Source of the DNA: Symbiodinium natans
Lineage: Eukaryota; Sar; Dinophyceae; Suessiales; Symbiodiniaceae
Reading direction: 5' to 3'
Assembly: GCA_905221605.1 (NCBI GenBank)
Contig: CAJNDS010002512.1
Span: forward strand, 124,001-188,000
DNA: 64,000 nucleotides
A program made the translations under genes and the position numbers. Shown here piece after piece: positions 53,032 to 64,000 of the stretch. The notes beneath the pieces were generated by a model that worked only from the letters and a program-made list of their open reading frames with translations, was not told where the DNA came from and did not search any database. The stretch's first letter is position 1; each line of letters starts with the position of its first letter.

Positions 53032-55262
53032 CCCGAACCCTACAGTCCACGTGACCCTGCCATTGCCGCGTGGGACCCACCTGAACCCCTCGTGCTGAAC
53101 CGCGCTGCCCTCCTTGCCAACCTTCGCCGTGCACGCAAGGGAGCTGCCCCGGGCCCTTCTGGCATGACTGCGGAAATTCTCCGCGTTGTTTTGGCGTCCC
53201 AAGTTGCGTGCGCCCGGGTGCCAGATGACATTGTGCCAGCCCTTGGTCTTGGGCGTGTCGTCGCGTTGAGCAAGCCAAATGGAGGGACGCGTGGCCTTGT
53301 TGTCAGGGACTTCCTTCGCCGCGTTATCGCCCGCGCACTGGCACAGCAGTTGGCGGCCCCTCTGGCGGATGCTTGCCGCCCACACCAATATGCACTCGAC
53401 GCGGCCCGAGGCGCTAAGCCACGCGGTGCAAGCCCGATGTGCAACAGACCCCCACCTCACTGTCGTTTCCATTGATGCCTCCGCAGCCCATGATGGCATT
53501 AGTCGAGAAGCGGTGTTGCGTGAGTTGCGGGACGTTCCCAAGGCGGCGGCGCTCTTGCCCTTCGTGCGCCGCTGGTTGGATCGCACATCCACCTATGTTT
53601 GGCAACAAGGTGCGCGTACACGTCACTTGCGGCAGGCTGAGGGGGTTGAACAAGGTGACCCTTTGAGCCCGGCGTTGTTCAGCTTAGGCCTGCGTGCAGC
53701 GCTGCGGGATTTGCAGCTTGATGTCCGGCCTGACCTCGGTGAGCGCGTCCTCGCGTACCTGGATGACGTTACCATCCTTGCCAGCCCACAACGAGCCTTG
53801 GACCTCATCCGGCGGTTTGGCACCACCTCGCGTTTCGCACTCGCCTCGTGCTGAACCTGTACCAGCTGCCAAATCTGCACGACACACAAGTCGCCTGGTT
53901 GCTTTTGTCTTGCTGCGCATGCCCGCGTGCACGGTATGCCCTCTGCACCCTCCTGCTAGCGTGCGCGAATATGCAGCCGGTCATGATGCCGCTGTGCTGC
54001 GGTGATTTGACTTTCTCCTGTTCGCTGATGCTGCTGAGGGCTTGCCCGGACAAGTTGTCGCACGTGTGCAGTTGGCCCTCCGCCATGGCGGCCTGGGGCT
54101 GCGCAGTGCTGTCCGTCATGCACCTGCGGCTTTTTGGGCGTCCTGGGCTGACACTTGTCCAGCGTTGTGCAGGCGAAACCGCCCGTTTGCCCTTGGGCTT
54201 GTCCAGTCTTTGGAAGCGGTAGCAGGCGAGGTGCCAGAGGCACTTGAGCCGCTGCGGGCTGCCTGGGCTGCCTGCGACTCCTTGGCTGCAGTAGGGTTTG
54301 AATCCCCATCCTGGCACGACCTACTGCACGGTGAGGCGCCGCCTGTGCTTGGCGACGATGAGCCGCAGCTCGACAACACGCGCGGGTGGCAGCGCGCTGC
54401 CTCCCAAGCCGTCGACAGCTTTTGCCAGCGAGCCTTGTTGCGGGAACTCGATGCCCCCTTTGCAGCCCTGCTTGACTCGCTGGGCCGTACGCTGCCCGTG
54501 TATTCACTGTTAGGCCCACTTCGCCTGAACTCACTCTGGAATCCCCGTTGTTCCGTGTGCTGCTTTTGAGCTCCGTTTGCCGCCCCCGCTCACAGCAGCT
54601 AGGTGCCGGTGCCACCAGCCGCATGATATCGTTTACGGAGATCACATTGCAGCCTGCCCCAGGTCTGGTGTTTTGCGCTCACGTGGAGGCCCGCTTGAAC
54701 GAGCGGCTGCCAGAGTTTGTCGGGAGGCTGGCGCCACTGTTGCAACGCATGTCCTCGTGCGTGACCTCAATGTCGCCCCTGTCCGCCCGGACGAAACGCA
54801 TCGAGGTCATTGCCAATGGCTTGCCTCTCTAGGGTGGCATCCAACTTGCCGTCGACACTACACTCGTCTCGCCCCTCGCGGAGGCGGGCGTGCCGCGTCG
54901 TGACGGAGGCCGCGCGGCCGGGGCAGCTTTGCGTGTTGTAGAACGTGCCAAAGCCCGAACTTACCCAGAGCTGGCGTCCGGCCGACGATGCCGGCTCGTC
55001 GTCCTCGGCCTTCAGGTTGGCGGGCGCTGGAGCCGCCAGGCCGGTCTGTTTGTCAGGCTGCTTGCTCGATGCCGGGCCTGAGCCGCTCCTGCTGCGTCAC
55101 GGGCAGCGTGCACTTCCGCTGCGCTGGTCGGCACTCCTCGCCTTTGCAGCCGCCCGTTCTTTTGCAGCCAGCCTCCCTTCCCTTCCTATCTCCGGCACAG
55201 CAAACGTTGACATCGTTGCTGACTCAGCCGAGCATTCCCCCCCTGCCAGTCGCCTGCCGTAG
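53032..55262 (+). pseudogene. Non-LTR retrotransposon copy 1 (RT, CCHC, restriction-like endonuclease), broken
   Basis: The reverse transcriptase is recognisable: RKGAAPGPSGMTAEILR (about 53137-53190), LSKPNGGTRGLVVRDFLRR, motif A VVSIDASAAHDGIS (about 53463-53505), motif B GVEQGDPLSPALF and motif C LAYLDDVTILA (about 53750-53785). The frame shifts near 53410 and again near 53830, and an in-frame TGA sits at 54003-54005. Downstream, ALRHGGLGLRSAV is a post-RT motif of this group. A CCHC-like knuckle, CRCHQPHDIVYGDHIAAC (about 54606-54657), precedes VIANGLPL, LAVDTTLVSPL and AKARTYPEL...VGGRWS. That order (RT, CCHC, D...K...GGRW) fits the R2/CRE-type restriction-like endonuclease layout. The upstream part is lost or in the gap at 52.8 kb. 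It is not functional. Confidence 0.75.
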
Positions 55263-55639
55263 GTATCTGTGGGTTGTGCGTGGCCGTGGGCTACTTCACT
55301 GGGACCGCGAAGTGGATGCAGCAAAAGAGGCGTGCGGAAAAAAAAAGACATGTCTCAGCTCATGAAGTTGGAATGGTGGCACGACATCATGCGAGCCCAC
55401 ATGCGGATCTTGCATTTCCATGCGGTCAGGCGTGAACATGTCCTAGCTGGGGGTGCGGAGACTGTGTCTGTCCAGCACAAGACTGGGCGAAGAATTATGT
55501 GCAGGACGCGTACCTCGCAGCTTCGGCAGGGCGGGATGGAAAAATGTCCTCCAAATACTTGGTGCGTGAGAAAAAAAAATACTTGGCCGACATCTCCAGA
55601 AACCACCCTCGCGTCCCCTCTCTTCCGGGTTTTCTTGTT

Positions 55640-56452
55640 GCGCAGACTTCGCTTCCCGCTCCCCTTGACGGCCTCCCCATGCCGGTGCCGCAGTGCCCAA
55701 GACCCCTTCGGCGACCACATCGCTGCGTGCCCCAGATCTGGAGTCCTACCGTGCGGCGGCTCAGTTTGCAGGGAAGCTGGGGCATGCTGGGGCCACTGTC
55801 GCACTGAATGTCTCAATGTCCGTGTGCGTGATCTCAACCTCGATGCAGCCTGCCAGGATGAACGGCGGATTGAGGTCATCGCAAATGGCCTTCCCATTTG
55901 GGGCGCCCAGAGACTCGGACCTCAAACAACCGCGTTCGGTCAGTAGTGAAAAGCAACGAACAGACGTATCGCACTTATGGCGACAAGCGTCAGAGAAGCC
56001 TTAGGCTTAGCAACCTTGAAGCAGCCAGCGCTGCGTGTTTCCCCTCACGTGTGCTGGGGCCCCCCGCCGAGAAGGTGGCAGCGCTGTCGGGGCGGCACTC
56101 CGCATCGCGCGCTGCGCGAAGCTCCGCACCTACCTCGAGTTCGCTCGCGCGTACCGGTGCCGTCTGGCCGTCATCGCAACTCAGGTTGGTGGGAGGTGGA
56201 GCTTTTAAGCAGCCCGCTTCGTGCGTCTGCTGGCACGTTGCCATGTACGCTCTGTGCCACCGTCCGCCGCCATTTCTGCTTTTGCCCAGCGGTGGTCAGC
56301 CCTGCTCGCTTTCGCCGCGGCGCGGGCCTTCGCAGCAAGCCTGCTGTCGCTGCCCCTCGCTGGCACCGGCAACATTGATGGGGAGCCCAGCCCTCAGCGA
56401 GCTCCTTGCTGATTCCTCCCTGCCCCCGCCCCTCGCCAGCCGCATGCCGTGA
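55640..56452 (+). pseudogene. Non-LTR retrotransposon copy 2, only the C-terminal part
   Basis: A second same-strand copy repeats the end of copy 1: CRCRSAQDPFGDHIAACPRS, then RRIEVIANGLPIWGAQ, then QRWSALLAFAAARAFAAS and LPLAGTGNIDGEP. The parallel segment in copy 1 (RWSALLAFAAARSFAAS, GTANVDIV) is near 55110-55220. The copies are diverged and both are frameshifted. The 380 bp between them holds no gene. A T-run at 56526-56540 follows. Confidence 0.7.
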
Positions 56453-57784
56453 CTCGGCGCCACTGCAGAACCCTCCCTGCTTTGCAAGGGTTGTGGTAAA
56501 CATCCTCAATCCGATTCAAGCAACGATTTTTTTTTTTTTTCGAAATTCCGACCAGCCGGCGATTTCTTCTGTCCCTCATATGCTTGCGAAGATGAGCACG
56601 TATCTGTTCGGAAAGCAAAAAAAGCCGAGTATGACCCTCTCTGTCCCTGCATTGTCGACGTTGAGCAAGCAAGTCCTGAAAATCCTGACGTTGCCAAGGC
56701 TTCACATCTGCCAAATCATGCTGCGCATTTTGTTGACTCGCAAGCTTAGCACAACGTGCGACGCAAGATTCGAGCTCACGCATGTTGACCGGCACCGACT
56801 GATGAAGAGTACTTCGTTTTTTTTGCGACAGACGGTGACCAACGTTGCTTGCGTGCGATTTTCTAGGATTCTAGGAAGGAGAGAACTTGTGCGCGTTTAG
56901 CAAAGGCCATCAACATGCGGGAGCAGTTCTCCGGCCTCGAGACTAAACGGTGTTGCGAAGAAAAAACGGAGGCTGCGTGCCTTTCGTGTTGCCAGCTGCT
57001 CAGCCATCCTCTATATCCTGAAACACATTTGTTGACCCAGACATCGGTCCGTGTATTAGCAGCATGTTTTCGAACGATCAGGCCAACAACATTTTGCATC
57101 GCGGGGTGACAAGTGCTTCTTGGACTAGCCGAAGATGAAAACCTTCTCATTTGACTTTGCTTGTGTGTGTGTGGAGCTGAACCAGTGGCATGTTTTCAGC
57201 CGTCATATTGATGCTTTACGTGAGGTGTGGACGTGTGCAGCACCATGTGTTCCTTCGGATGGAATGCAGCAAATCAAAAAGTTCCACAGTGCCCCGAGAA
57301 GCTTGGAGACTGGGCTGGATTTATAAACAGCACCGGTGCCGGCATCGCGGGGCAAGCCACCGGTCAGGTTCGGAAGAAGGTGGTGCCGAAGAGTGGTATA
57401 CTGAAGACCCCATGAAGGAAGTACACTTGTGCAAGATCGCTGCCATGATTGCTGCAAGTCGGCTGGTGCAGGACCGGCCTCGACCAGCTGTTCCAGTCGC
57501 TCGACCAAACCGGGATGGGATGACTTTGGGGATTGCTTGAGTTTTTGTTGCGAGCGCACGGAGGAGTGCGCGAAAAAACCATCCAATGCAGAGAAAGACA
57601 GCGAGAGAGAGAAAGACAGAAACATTGTCCAGGTTGCCCGTGTTGCCAGCCCGTAACAGTGTGCCCAACCCCAGTTGCAAGCAAAAGCTTGAATCAATGT
57701 GCCTTTGTTTGACCATCTTATTTGCATTCTTTCTTTTTAACGAGGATTCAGGTGGGGATGTTCGAAGCAAAACAATGTTACTAT
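56453..57784. other. Unassigned DNA
   Basis: No gene is supported. A 63-codon frame ending FINSTGAGIAGQATGQV (57227-57415) has some exon character but no splice-site support. Confidence 0.3.
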
Positions 57785-58105
57785 AAGGACACAAGAGGAG
57801 ACAAGAAGAGACAAGAAGGGACAAGAAGAGACAAGAAGTGACAAGAAGAGACAAGAAGAGACAAGAAACGGCAAGAAGAGGCGAAAAGAGTCAAGAAGAG
57901 GCAAGAAGAGGACAAGAAGAGACGAGAAGATACAAGAGTAGGCAAGAAGAGGCAGGAAGAGTCAAAAAGAGGCAAAAATCGGACAAGAAGAGACAGAAGA
58001 GACAAGAAGAGACCGGAAGAGAGACCAAAAGAGAGGCCAGAAGAGAGACCAGAAGAGAGACCAGAAGAGAGACCAGAGGGGAGATAAGAAGAGAGACAAG
58101 AAGAG
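57785..58105. repeat. GACAAGAAGA minisatellite
   Basis: About 30 imperfect copies of GACAAGAAGA, drifting to GACCAGAAGA and AGAGGCAAGA. It is strongly purine-rich on the plus strand. Open frames through it are repeat-only. Confidence 0.9.
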
Positions 58106-59543
58106 AGACCAGAAGAGAGGCCCTTGGGAGACTTTGTGTTTGAGATAATTTTCGGGGGTTGCAGTGGCAGCAACGGCGCCCTCTTCAGGCCTCATCCGCC
58201 TCTGGTGTTTCTTGAGCTCTAAGCACAGTTCCGAGTTTTATCATGAGGGCTGACCCCATATTTTCTTGGTGGGTTTTAGATGATCTTCTCGAGGGGTATT
58301 GCTCAGAAGAGAGACAATTCTAGACAAGGGAGAGAAAGGGGGACAGTTGACGGGAGAGAACCGTCAGAAATGGAGGATGCGAAGGCGGACGACAACAAGA
58401 AGGTGGACAAAGCCTTGTCTTTGGGGTTCTGATGTGTTGTGGTCTCACCCCTAACCTGTTATTCCACTGTGTGCACAAACTAAAGCGATGAAAATAGAAC
58501 TGGATGCGAGATGCTGCAATGCACTGGAAGGCTGCATGTTTTGGTACTATCCTCAAGGAAGCTGTGCGTTGTCCAGGTTGACCGTGACTTGGGCTCAAAC
58601 GTCGCCCGGCCAATGGAGTAGCCAGCAAGCATGGAGAATGTTGGTGCCGTGGCTGATTTTCCTGTGATGCGAGCCAGGAGACTGAACTGTTGCTTGTTTT
58701 CGAAAGGTGTCACGCTGCACACATCTCTGTTCATCTCCGTTTAGCCTGCTGTCGAGTGCCTCAACTGATCCCAACTGCCTGTGGACAGGAGTCCGTTGAA
58801 CTCACCTTGGCGCATGTCTTGGCGCCGGCAAATTCTACACAGAGAGTAGAAGTTGTTTTTTCCGTAATTGAACTCGCGTGCTCTGTGGAATGCATCGCGT
58901 GCCGACCGTGTTTGAGGGTTTCTTGTTTAGATGTCCATTGCAGGTTTCTTGTTGAGATATCCATGGGACCCCCGTGCAGATCTGAGTCTCTTAAGGCAGC
59001 CCACCCCACAGAACTCGAGCCTTACTGCAAGCCCGAATCAACAGAGTGAGACAGGTTCACCACTTTCTGCTTAGCACGCCTTTTCTTTCCGCCATGTCGT
59101 GGTATCCACCCCAAGCGTCGCCGGGCGCGAAGGCAACTGCTAAGTTTAGTTTTTGGCTTGCTGATTATGCAGCGCCGTCAGCTGATGCATGGGGATGAAT
59201 TAGGCATGAACTGCCCAGACCCATATATGTATACATATATATTCTAGTAGAGCAAACAATGCCTTTCTTAAGGTGTTTCGATTGAATGATAGAGGTGTGG
59301 GGCTGCCTCAGAATTGAAAAGATTAGGGTTAGGAGACGCCACCTTATTGGGCGCCAGCGCAACTGTGCGATGAAGCCAGTTTCGCTTGTGCTTGGAGCAC
59401 CATGCACATCCACCACACACAACAGAACGTACCATTTGTCGGGTGCGGCACAAAGTGAGATCTCTCGCATTGTGCGCATGTTCTCCTCCTAGTTTTCGTT
59501 GGCCTCACCTTGCCTCAGTGTTTTTGATGCTTGGAACTGAGAG
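58106..59543. other. Unassigned DNA upstream of the RRM gene
   Basis: No confirmed gene. ESVELTLAHVLAPANSTQ after a GTGGACAG acceptor (about 58790-58843) and PVSLVLGAPCTSTTHN (about 59374-59420) are exon-like and may be upstream exons of the RRM gene. Confidence 0.3.
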
Positions 59544-61093
59544 GTGTTGATGCGAAACTTCCCAAAGAGCTGGGTGTCGGAAGGTGCCCGGGCAGGACAC
59601 TGCCCATCTGCACAGTGTCAAGTCAGTTTTGCACAGTCCTGACACGGCAATCGGCTTGATCATGACGTGCAAGGACTCCCAGCCCGAGTCCACAAGCTCC
59701 TGTCGCGCTTCGGGGCGCTTCAAGGGGAGCCGGAGATTTTCGATGGCGGCTTCGATGTGTCAGCGGTGACTGCCATTGCTTGCTTCTTGGTAGCTTTGTG
59801 GCTTAGTGGTGCACTTTTGCTGGGTTTCCCTGTGAAAGCAACCAACCCCAAAAAGGGTTTTCCTTATTGTGCCCTATCATGATATGGTTACTGGGCTACC
59901 AAGGCTTCGAGACGGTCGAAGCTGCTCAAGCCGGGCTCCAAACTCTGTTGTGCCTTGTGTGGCAGCAACGAATCGCGAATCACGAAACACGAGCCAGAAT
60001 GGCAGGCAGCCGTCCAGACGCTCTGTGGCGCCGACATGCGCACCAACACTGAGAAAAAGGCCATGCACCAACCCACAGGGCCTCACCCCTATTAAGATCT
60101 GACAAGACACCGCGGGACTTCAAATTTCTTTCATAGATTGGCATTGACGCATGCAGCGTGCAGTGACAGGCTGCTGGCAACAAGCCGCCGCAGGACTCCG
60201 AGCGTTTCTGGGCCCAGCTCAAGGCGGCCCCAGCGCCTGCAGCGCCTCCTGTGCAGGCTGCCCAACTTCCTTCATTATCCACTATCCCCTGCAGTTCAGA
60301 GTTTATGGAGCGAGGGCAAGCGCAGGCAAGCGAAGGCAAGCGAAGGCGAGGGTGACCCTTGGGACAGAGGCTCCAGCTCCTGCCGTGGCAGCGCCTGCAG
60401 CGCCGCCTGCGGCGCCTGCGTCCCGTTCTCCACCGGAAGCTTCTCGCAAGCGGCCTGTGGTGCCCTGAGGGCATGTGTGCACCATTGCAGAAGCGCACTT
60501 GCATCACTGGCACTTTCCAATTCCTAATGTGTATGATGGGGAGACCGCATGCGCGCCCGACTCCGCTAGGCGCACGTGCCTCATGGAGAGACAGAGGCGC
60601 TTGAGAATCGGTACATGCGACATGCTCTGCGGCGCTCTGCAGTGTTGCTGTCCTGGGGCAGGAGTCCCACATCCTTGTGCGCGGCTTTCCCCCGAGCTGG
60701 ATTGAGCCACAGGCAGCTTGGTTCGCAAGAGGCAGTGCTGCGTGCATTCCATCGTATGCGTATGCTCTGTCTAAATTTTCTGATAGCACTGAGAGGTCAA
60801 GTACCTCTTCGTTGTGTTTGGTGGCACATCCTCGGTGGTCTTCGTTCCGGACCCTGAGTTTGGACGAGCTGCCCAAGTAACGCTGAAAGATGCGGCGCAA
60901 CTGGCGAGAGCAGCAGACTCCCTGAACGAGACTGACGTGGGAACCTTGTACTAACAGATAGATGATGAGACGCCATCCTCCTTGCCGCATGCAGAGAACA
61001 TCCATTTTTCTTGAACGGTTAGTGCTTTATTCCCTGACCAGCTCAGGAGATGGTGATGCACTTACAGGGGCAGCAAGTGTGAGACCAGCATGA
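59544..61093 (+). CDS. RRM-type RNA-binding protein, multi-exon model (5' partial)
   Basis: Seven exons join in frame: 59544-59583, 59674-59765, 59904-60059, 60170-60256, 60370-60456, 60662-60731, 60794-60940, plus a short last exon 61047-61093. Exons 1-2 form one RRM-like half: VLMRNFPKSWVSEG then HKLLSRFGALQGEPEIFDG. Exon 3 has a Cys pair and a possible zinc site (KLCCALCGSNESRITKHEPE). Exons 4-5 are Pro/Ala-rich linkers (APAPAVAAPAAPPAAPAS). Exons 6-7 form a second RRM-like unit: HILVRGFPPSWIEPQ as the first strand and helix, then VKYLFVVFGGTSSVVFVPDP and GRAAQVTLKDAAQLARAADS. The donors are GT, GT, GC, GC, GT, GC and GA, and all acceptors end in AG. GC and GA donors are a known dinoflagellate trait. 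RNA binding is inferred from the fold pattern. The start codon lies upstream and is not identified. Confidence 0.55.
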
Positions 61094-61455
61094 GCATGGC
61101 GCACGGTCACGGAAGAGGGCACAGGGAGTTGCACAACCAAGGTGACGTGATAGAGGAGTGCCACATCTTCTGTTCGCACCGGACCGAGGAAAGCATCGGC
61201 GCAAGAGAGTTTGCGTGACATTCCTTCCGTGTGTACGAGAAATCCAAGGCACGTCTTGGGCAGACACGAGCAGCAGCGCCTGAATGAACAGGCTGGCGTC
61301 CACAGCGTAAGTCCTGTATGGCTTGTGTGACAGCGATGAGAAGCCTGACTTGCCCCTTCTTGCGCGAGCCTGCTTGTGGATTCTGATTCTCGATGGGAAG
61401 ATTGCCCCGAGCTGTGCACAGCACAAACAGCTGGTTTGTATGGGTTCTTTGGCAG

Positions 61456-61852
61456 ATGCGTCCCAATCATCTGGCCAGGAGCAGCGCCAGCGAAAAGCAG
61501 AGGTCAAAGCGGCGGAGAAGGAAAAGAAACGTGAGGAGAAAGAGCGTAGACGCCGCGAGAAAGAGGCGAAATGGACTTGTGCCTTGCAGGGCGGATGTCA
61601 TGGTGGAAGCGTCTGCTGTGCTGACGCGCAGACTGTCTTAGAATAAGTCCGGACGCTCGGCCCGGAAGGACAAGATCTCATGTGAATTGTTAACGACCCC
61701 GAATGCACACCGCACAGGGCGAACATAGCCGACGCGATGCGCGACACGAGATCCGAACCGATGCCCCTCTTTCTCTCTTTTCATCTATTTTTTTTTTTTT
61801 TTCTCTCTCTCTCTCTCTCTTTCTATCTCTTTCTATCTCATTCTATCTCTTT

Positions 61853-61885
<33 letters not shown>

Positions 61886-63804
61886 GACAACAGTTGCATC
61901 ATCCTCATAACTGTCCTCACTTTTCAGGCTTCAACACCAGGCGAAGCTCCAAAAGTGACGACAGTCGCCAGGAGTGCGCACCTCAAGTGCCTCATCTTCG
62001 CGACTGTCGGCACGCGAACAAGAAGCCGGGCTCCACAAGTGAGGACAGTTACGAGGATGGCACATTCCACGTACCTCATCCTCATAAGTGCGGCACTTTT
62101 GAGACGTGAACAACATACCAAGCTTCAAAAGTCAGTCATGTTGACGGCGCACCCCACCCCAGCTGTGCTTTTGGCGTACTTGTACACAAACATAACAAGT
62201 TGAGGCTCCGAAAGTGATGACAGGTTAGAGGATGGAAGTAACTGGCAGCATTGCCTCATCCTGGTGACTGTCAGAATGTGTGGATGGCGCACCGGAAGCG
62301 CAGTTCAGGGGCCTCACGCTTTTCGGACGCTTTCGGAGCGCTTTCGAAAACGCACGATCTCGGGTAAACTCCTGCATCCCTGGAACCCCAACTCTTCAAG
62401 CAGGATTGCTCTTTCAATGCTCGATGCTTGAGGTGTTCCTGCTTGGATCTCAGAATAATCTAGAGTTCTATTTGCAATCGTTCGTTGCCCATGCACTTCT
62501 TTCGCAGCACATTTCTTCGTATTCCAATTTCCGCACACACGGCTTTGCAGTCGCATTTATGCTTGCGCGGCCTGCAGGAGAAGAAGAAAAGGCAAGCGGC
62601 AGAGCAGGAACGGATACATGAGGAGGAGCGCTTGAGGCAGGAGGCTGAAGAGAGACAGAGGCAAGACGCCGCAGAGGCGGAGCGTCAGCGCCTGGAGGCG
62701 GAAGAAGAGGCACGTTTGAAGCGTCAAGTCGAAGAGGAGGAGGAGCAGTTTAGGAGAGAAGCCGAAGAGGAAGAAGAGCGCATGCGGCAAGAAGCAGAGG
62801 AAGAGGAGGAACGCCTCCGACGAGAGCAGGAGGAGATGGAGGAGCTCCAGCGACGAGAGGAGGAGGAGCTCCGGCGGCTGGAGCGACAGGAAGCCGAGGA
62901 GCCCTGATGGCCCCAGAAGTTTCCGAAGTTTCTCGAAGATCTCGAAGTGATCCATATGATTGAGCTGTTTTATTACATGTTGTATATGACATATATACAC
63001 ACACATCTCTCTCTCTCTCATTATCTGCCTGTCTCTCTCTTTCTCTTTTGCCCTCCCTCCCTACCACCTGTTGTAAAGTTCCTTTGCGAGTTTTTTTGCT
63101 CCCATGTCCCATCGGCGCGAGGAGGCTCAGCGCCGCCGGCGAGCCGCAGAAGAGGCATGGCATGCGACCTTGGCACCCCTGTATCAGGTGGTAGGGCTCC
63201 CATCCTTTAAAATCCGAGCAGCGCGCAGGAGGGCAAGTTCATGTGTCTCCTAATACGGCTGCTCTGAAGGGCAAGTGGGTTTTCTAATACCTGCATAGGC
63301 AGTTTCTAGCTGGTCTTCTCGCAGTCTGGATGCAAGTAAAGACATGTCTCAGAGGCATGCAAAGACTCGGGGCTTAGATGATTAGCAAGTGAATCTGCGA
63401 GGCCGAGCAGCGCATGCGGGAGGTGGAGGAACGGAGACGAAGGGAGGCCGGCAGGGTCTCGGGTCTCGGGTCTCTACTTGTGACGACTGCACTGCAACCC
63501 TCCTTCAGGCAGAGGAGGAGGAGGAGGAGGAGAGATTTCGAAGAGAAGCCGAGGAAGAGGAGGAGCGGATGCGACTAGAAGCCGAAGAGGAGGAGAGGCT
63601 GAGAAGGGCTGAGGAAGAAGAGGAGCGCCTCCGACAGGAAGCCCAAGAAGCCTTGGAAGAAGAGGAGCTGGATAGAGCTGGATGTGTAAGAATTCGCAAG
63701 TTCCGGACAGAGCAAGTGCGAGCGGATCCATCAAGCTGGCTTCGAGACAGGAACGCAATGCTGCCGAGGCGGCACGGCTGCGAGAGCAAGCTGCGGCCGA
63801 GGAG
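61456..63804 (+). CDS. Glu/Arg-rich coiled-coil protein, multi-exon model, continuing past the window end
   Basis: Candidate exons: 61456-61565 (KAEVKAAEKEKKREEKERRR), 62578 to about 62890 (EERLRQEAEERQRQDAAEAE and similar repeats), about 63091-63187 (HRREEAQRRRRAAEEAWHAT), 63402-63455 (AEQRMREVEERRRREAGR), 63509-63685 (EEEERLRRAEEEEERLRQEA) and 63736-63804 (LASRQERNAAEAARLREQAA). Most junctions have AG acceptors and GT or GC donors, and nearly all are phase 0, so heptad blocks can be added or lost without a frameshift. The protein is a long, highly charged single alpha-helix or coiled coil, of a kind seen in cytoskeletal or flagellar proteins. No other domain is visible and no specific function can be given. 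After 63804 (donor GTGCCA) the gene should continue beyond 64000. The start is not seen. Confidence 0.5.
61785..62290. repeat. TC-rich microsatellite and an imperfect ~85-bp tandem repeat inside the first intron
   Basis: A T-run and (TC)n tract occupy about 61785-61885. From about 61890 to 62290 there are four diverged units of roughly 85-90 bp, each with a GGCTCCAAAAGTGAxGACAGT-like core and a CCTCATCCTC segment. It lies between exons of the coiled-coil gene. A second TC tract lies at about 63005-63045. Confidence 0.6.
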
Positions 63805-64000
63805 GTGCCAAGACTATGCAAGAAACAATGTAACGTAAGAAGTTTGCGTGAATGGTGGCTCTTTCTGTTCGTCTGTACACGTAGCATCGACAGAAAAGAT
63901 GCGACGGTTTGTGGGATAACAAGAAACGAAAGGCCCACCAGGGACAGCCATTGCTCGCCTGTTCTCGCATGTCTAGAGATGACTCCTCTGTCTTCGTCGC

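Noticed and set aside
57785-58143. Arg/Glu/Lys-rich open frame that resembles a coiled coil
   Set aside because: It is the decamer minisatellite read in frame; no flanking exon sites.
59980-61005. 341-codon minus-strand frame
   Set aside because: It is antisense to the phase-consistent RRM exons and has no domain. The plus-strand model explains the open frame.
1-64000. CRISPR array, bacterial operons, rRNA genes
   Set aside because: No spaced palindromic repeats, no Shine-Dalgarno-linked gene strings and no rRNA-like segments were seen. The DNA is eukaryotic in character.

Overview
The window looks like nuclear DNA of a dinoflagellate, probably Symbiodiniaceae-like. Several independent signs agree. 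There are plant-type TTTAGGG/CCCTAAA repeats in many interstitial blocks. A relict of the dinoflagellate spliced-leader 3' end (TTTGGCTCAAG) sits directly before an ATG in a repeat copy. Reconstructed introns use GT, GC and GA donors. One gene carries a bipartite plastid presequence with an F-x-A-P motif. The rest is gene-poor, repeat-rich DNA with decayed retroelements. Species is inferred, not shown.

Layout. 1-4.3 kb: telomere-like blocks, a three-copy subtelomere-like module and a degenerate GGTGGCTC minisatellite. 4.3-5.5 kb: pieces of an F-box-like gene. 6165-13473: a tyrosine-recombinase (DIRS/Ngaro/PAT-like) retrotransposon with split direct repeats and four consecutive ORFs. Two of its ORF junctions are ATGA stop/start overlaps. 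Its Pol carries RT, RNase H, a cytosine-methyltransferase-like domain and a tyrosine recombinase whose nucleophile position reads His. 18.2-18.9 kb: an intact single-exon ABA4-like (DUF4281) plastid membrane protein, the clearest host gene. 24956-33276: an LTR retrotransposon with two apparently identical 286-bp LTRs, TAGGG target duplications inside a telomere-like array, a copia-style half-tRNA primer site and a purine tract. Its interior encodes WW, S1-like, SAM-like and two CCCH zinc-finger triplets but no recognisable reverse transcriptase or integrase.

33-52 kb: mostly unassigned DNA with short inverted-repeat elements of one family, several isolated exons (a furin-like Cys-rich gene near 37-38 kb and a minus-strand exon near 46.7 kb), a TAG microsatellite, TATAC repeats and an assembly gap (52760-52859). 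53-56.5 kb: two broken, same-orientation copies of a non-LTR retrotransposon of RT / CCHC / restriction-like-endonuclease type. 59.5-61.1 kb: a reconstructed multi-exon RRM-type RNA-binding gene. 61.4-63.8 kb: a multi-exon, glutamate/arginine-rich coiled-coil gene that runs towards the window end.

No operon-like host organisation is visible. The coordinated units are the two retroelements. Exon models come from reading frame, phase and splice-site agreement by eye and need transcript support.
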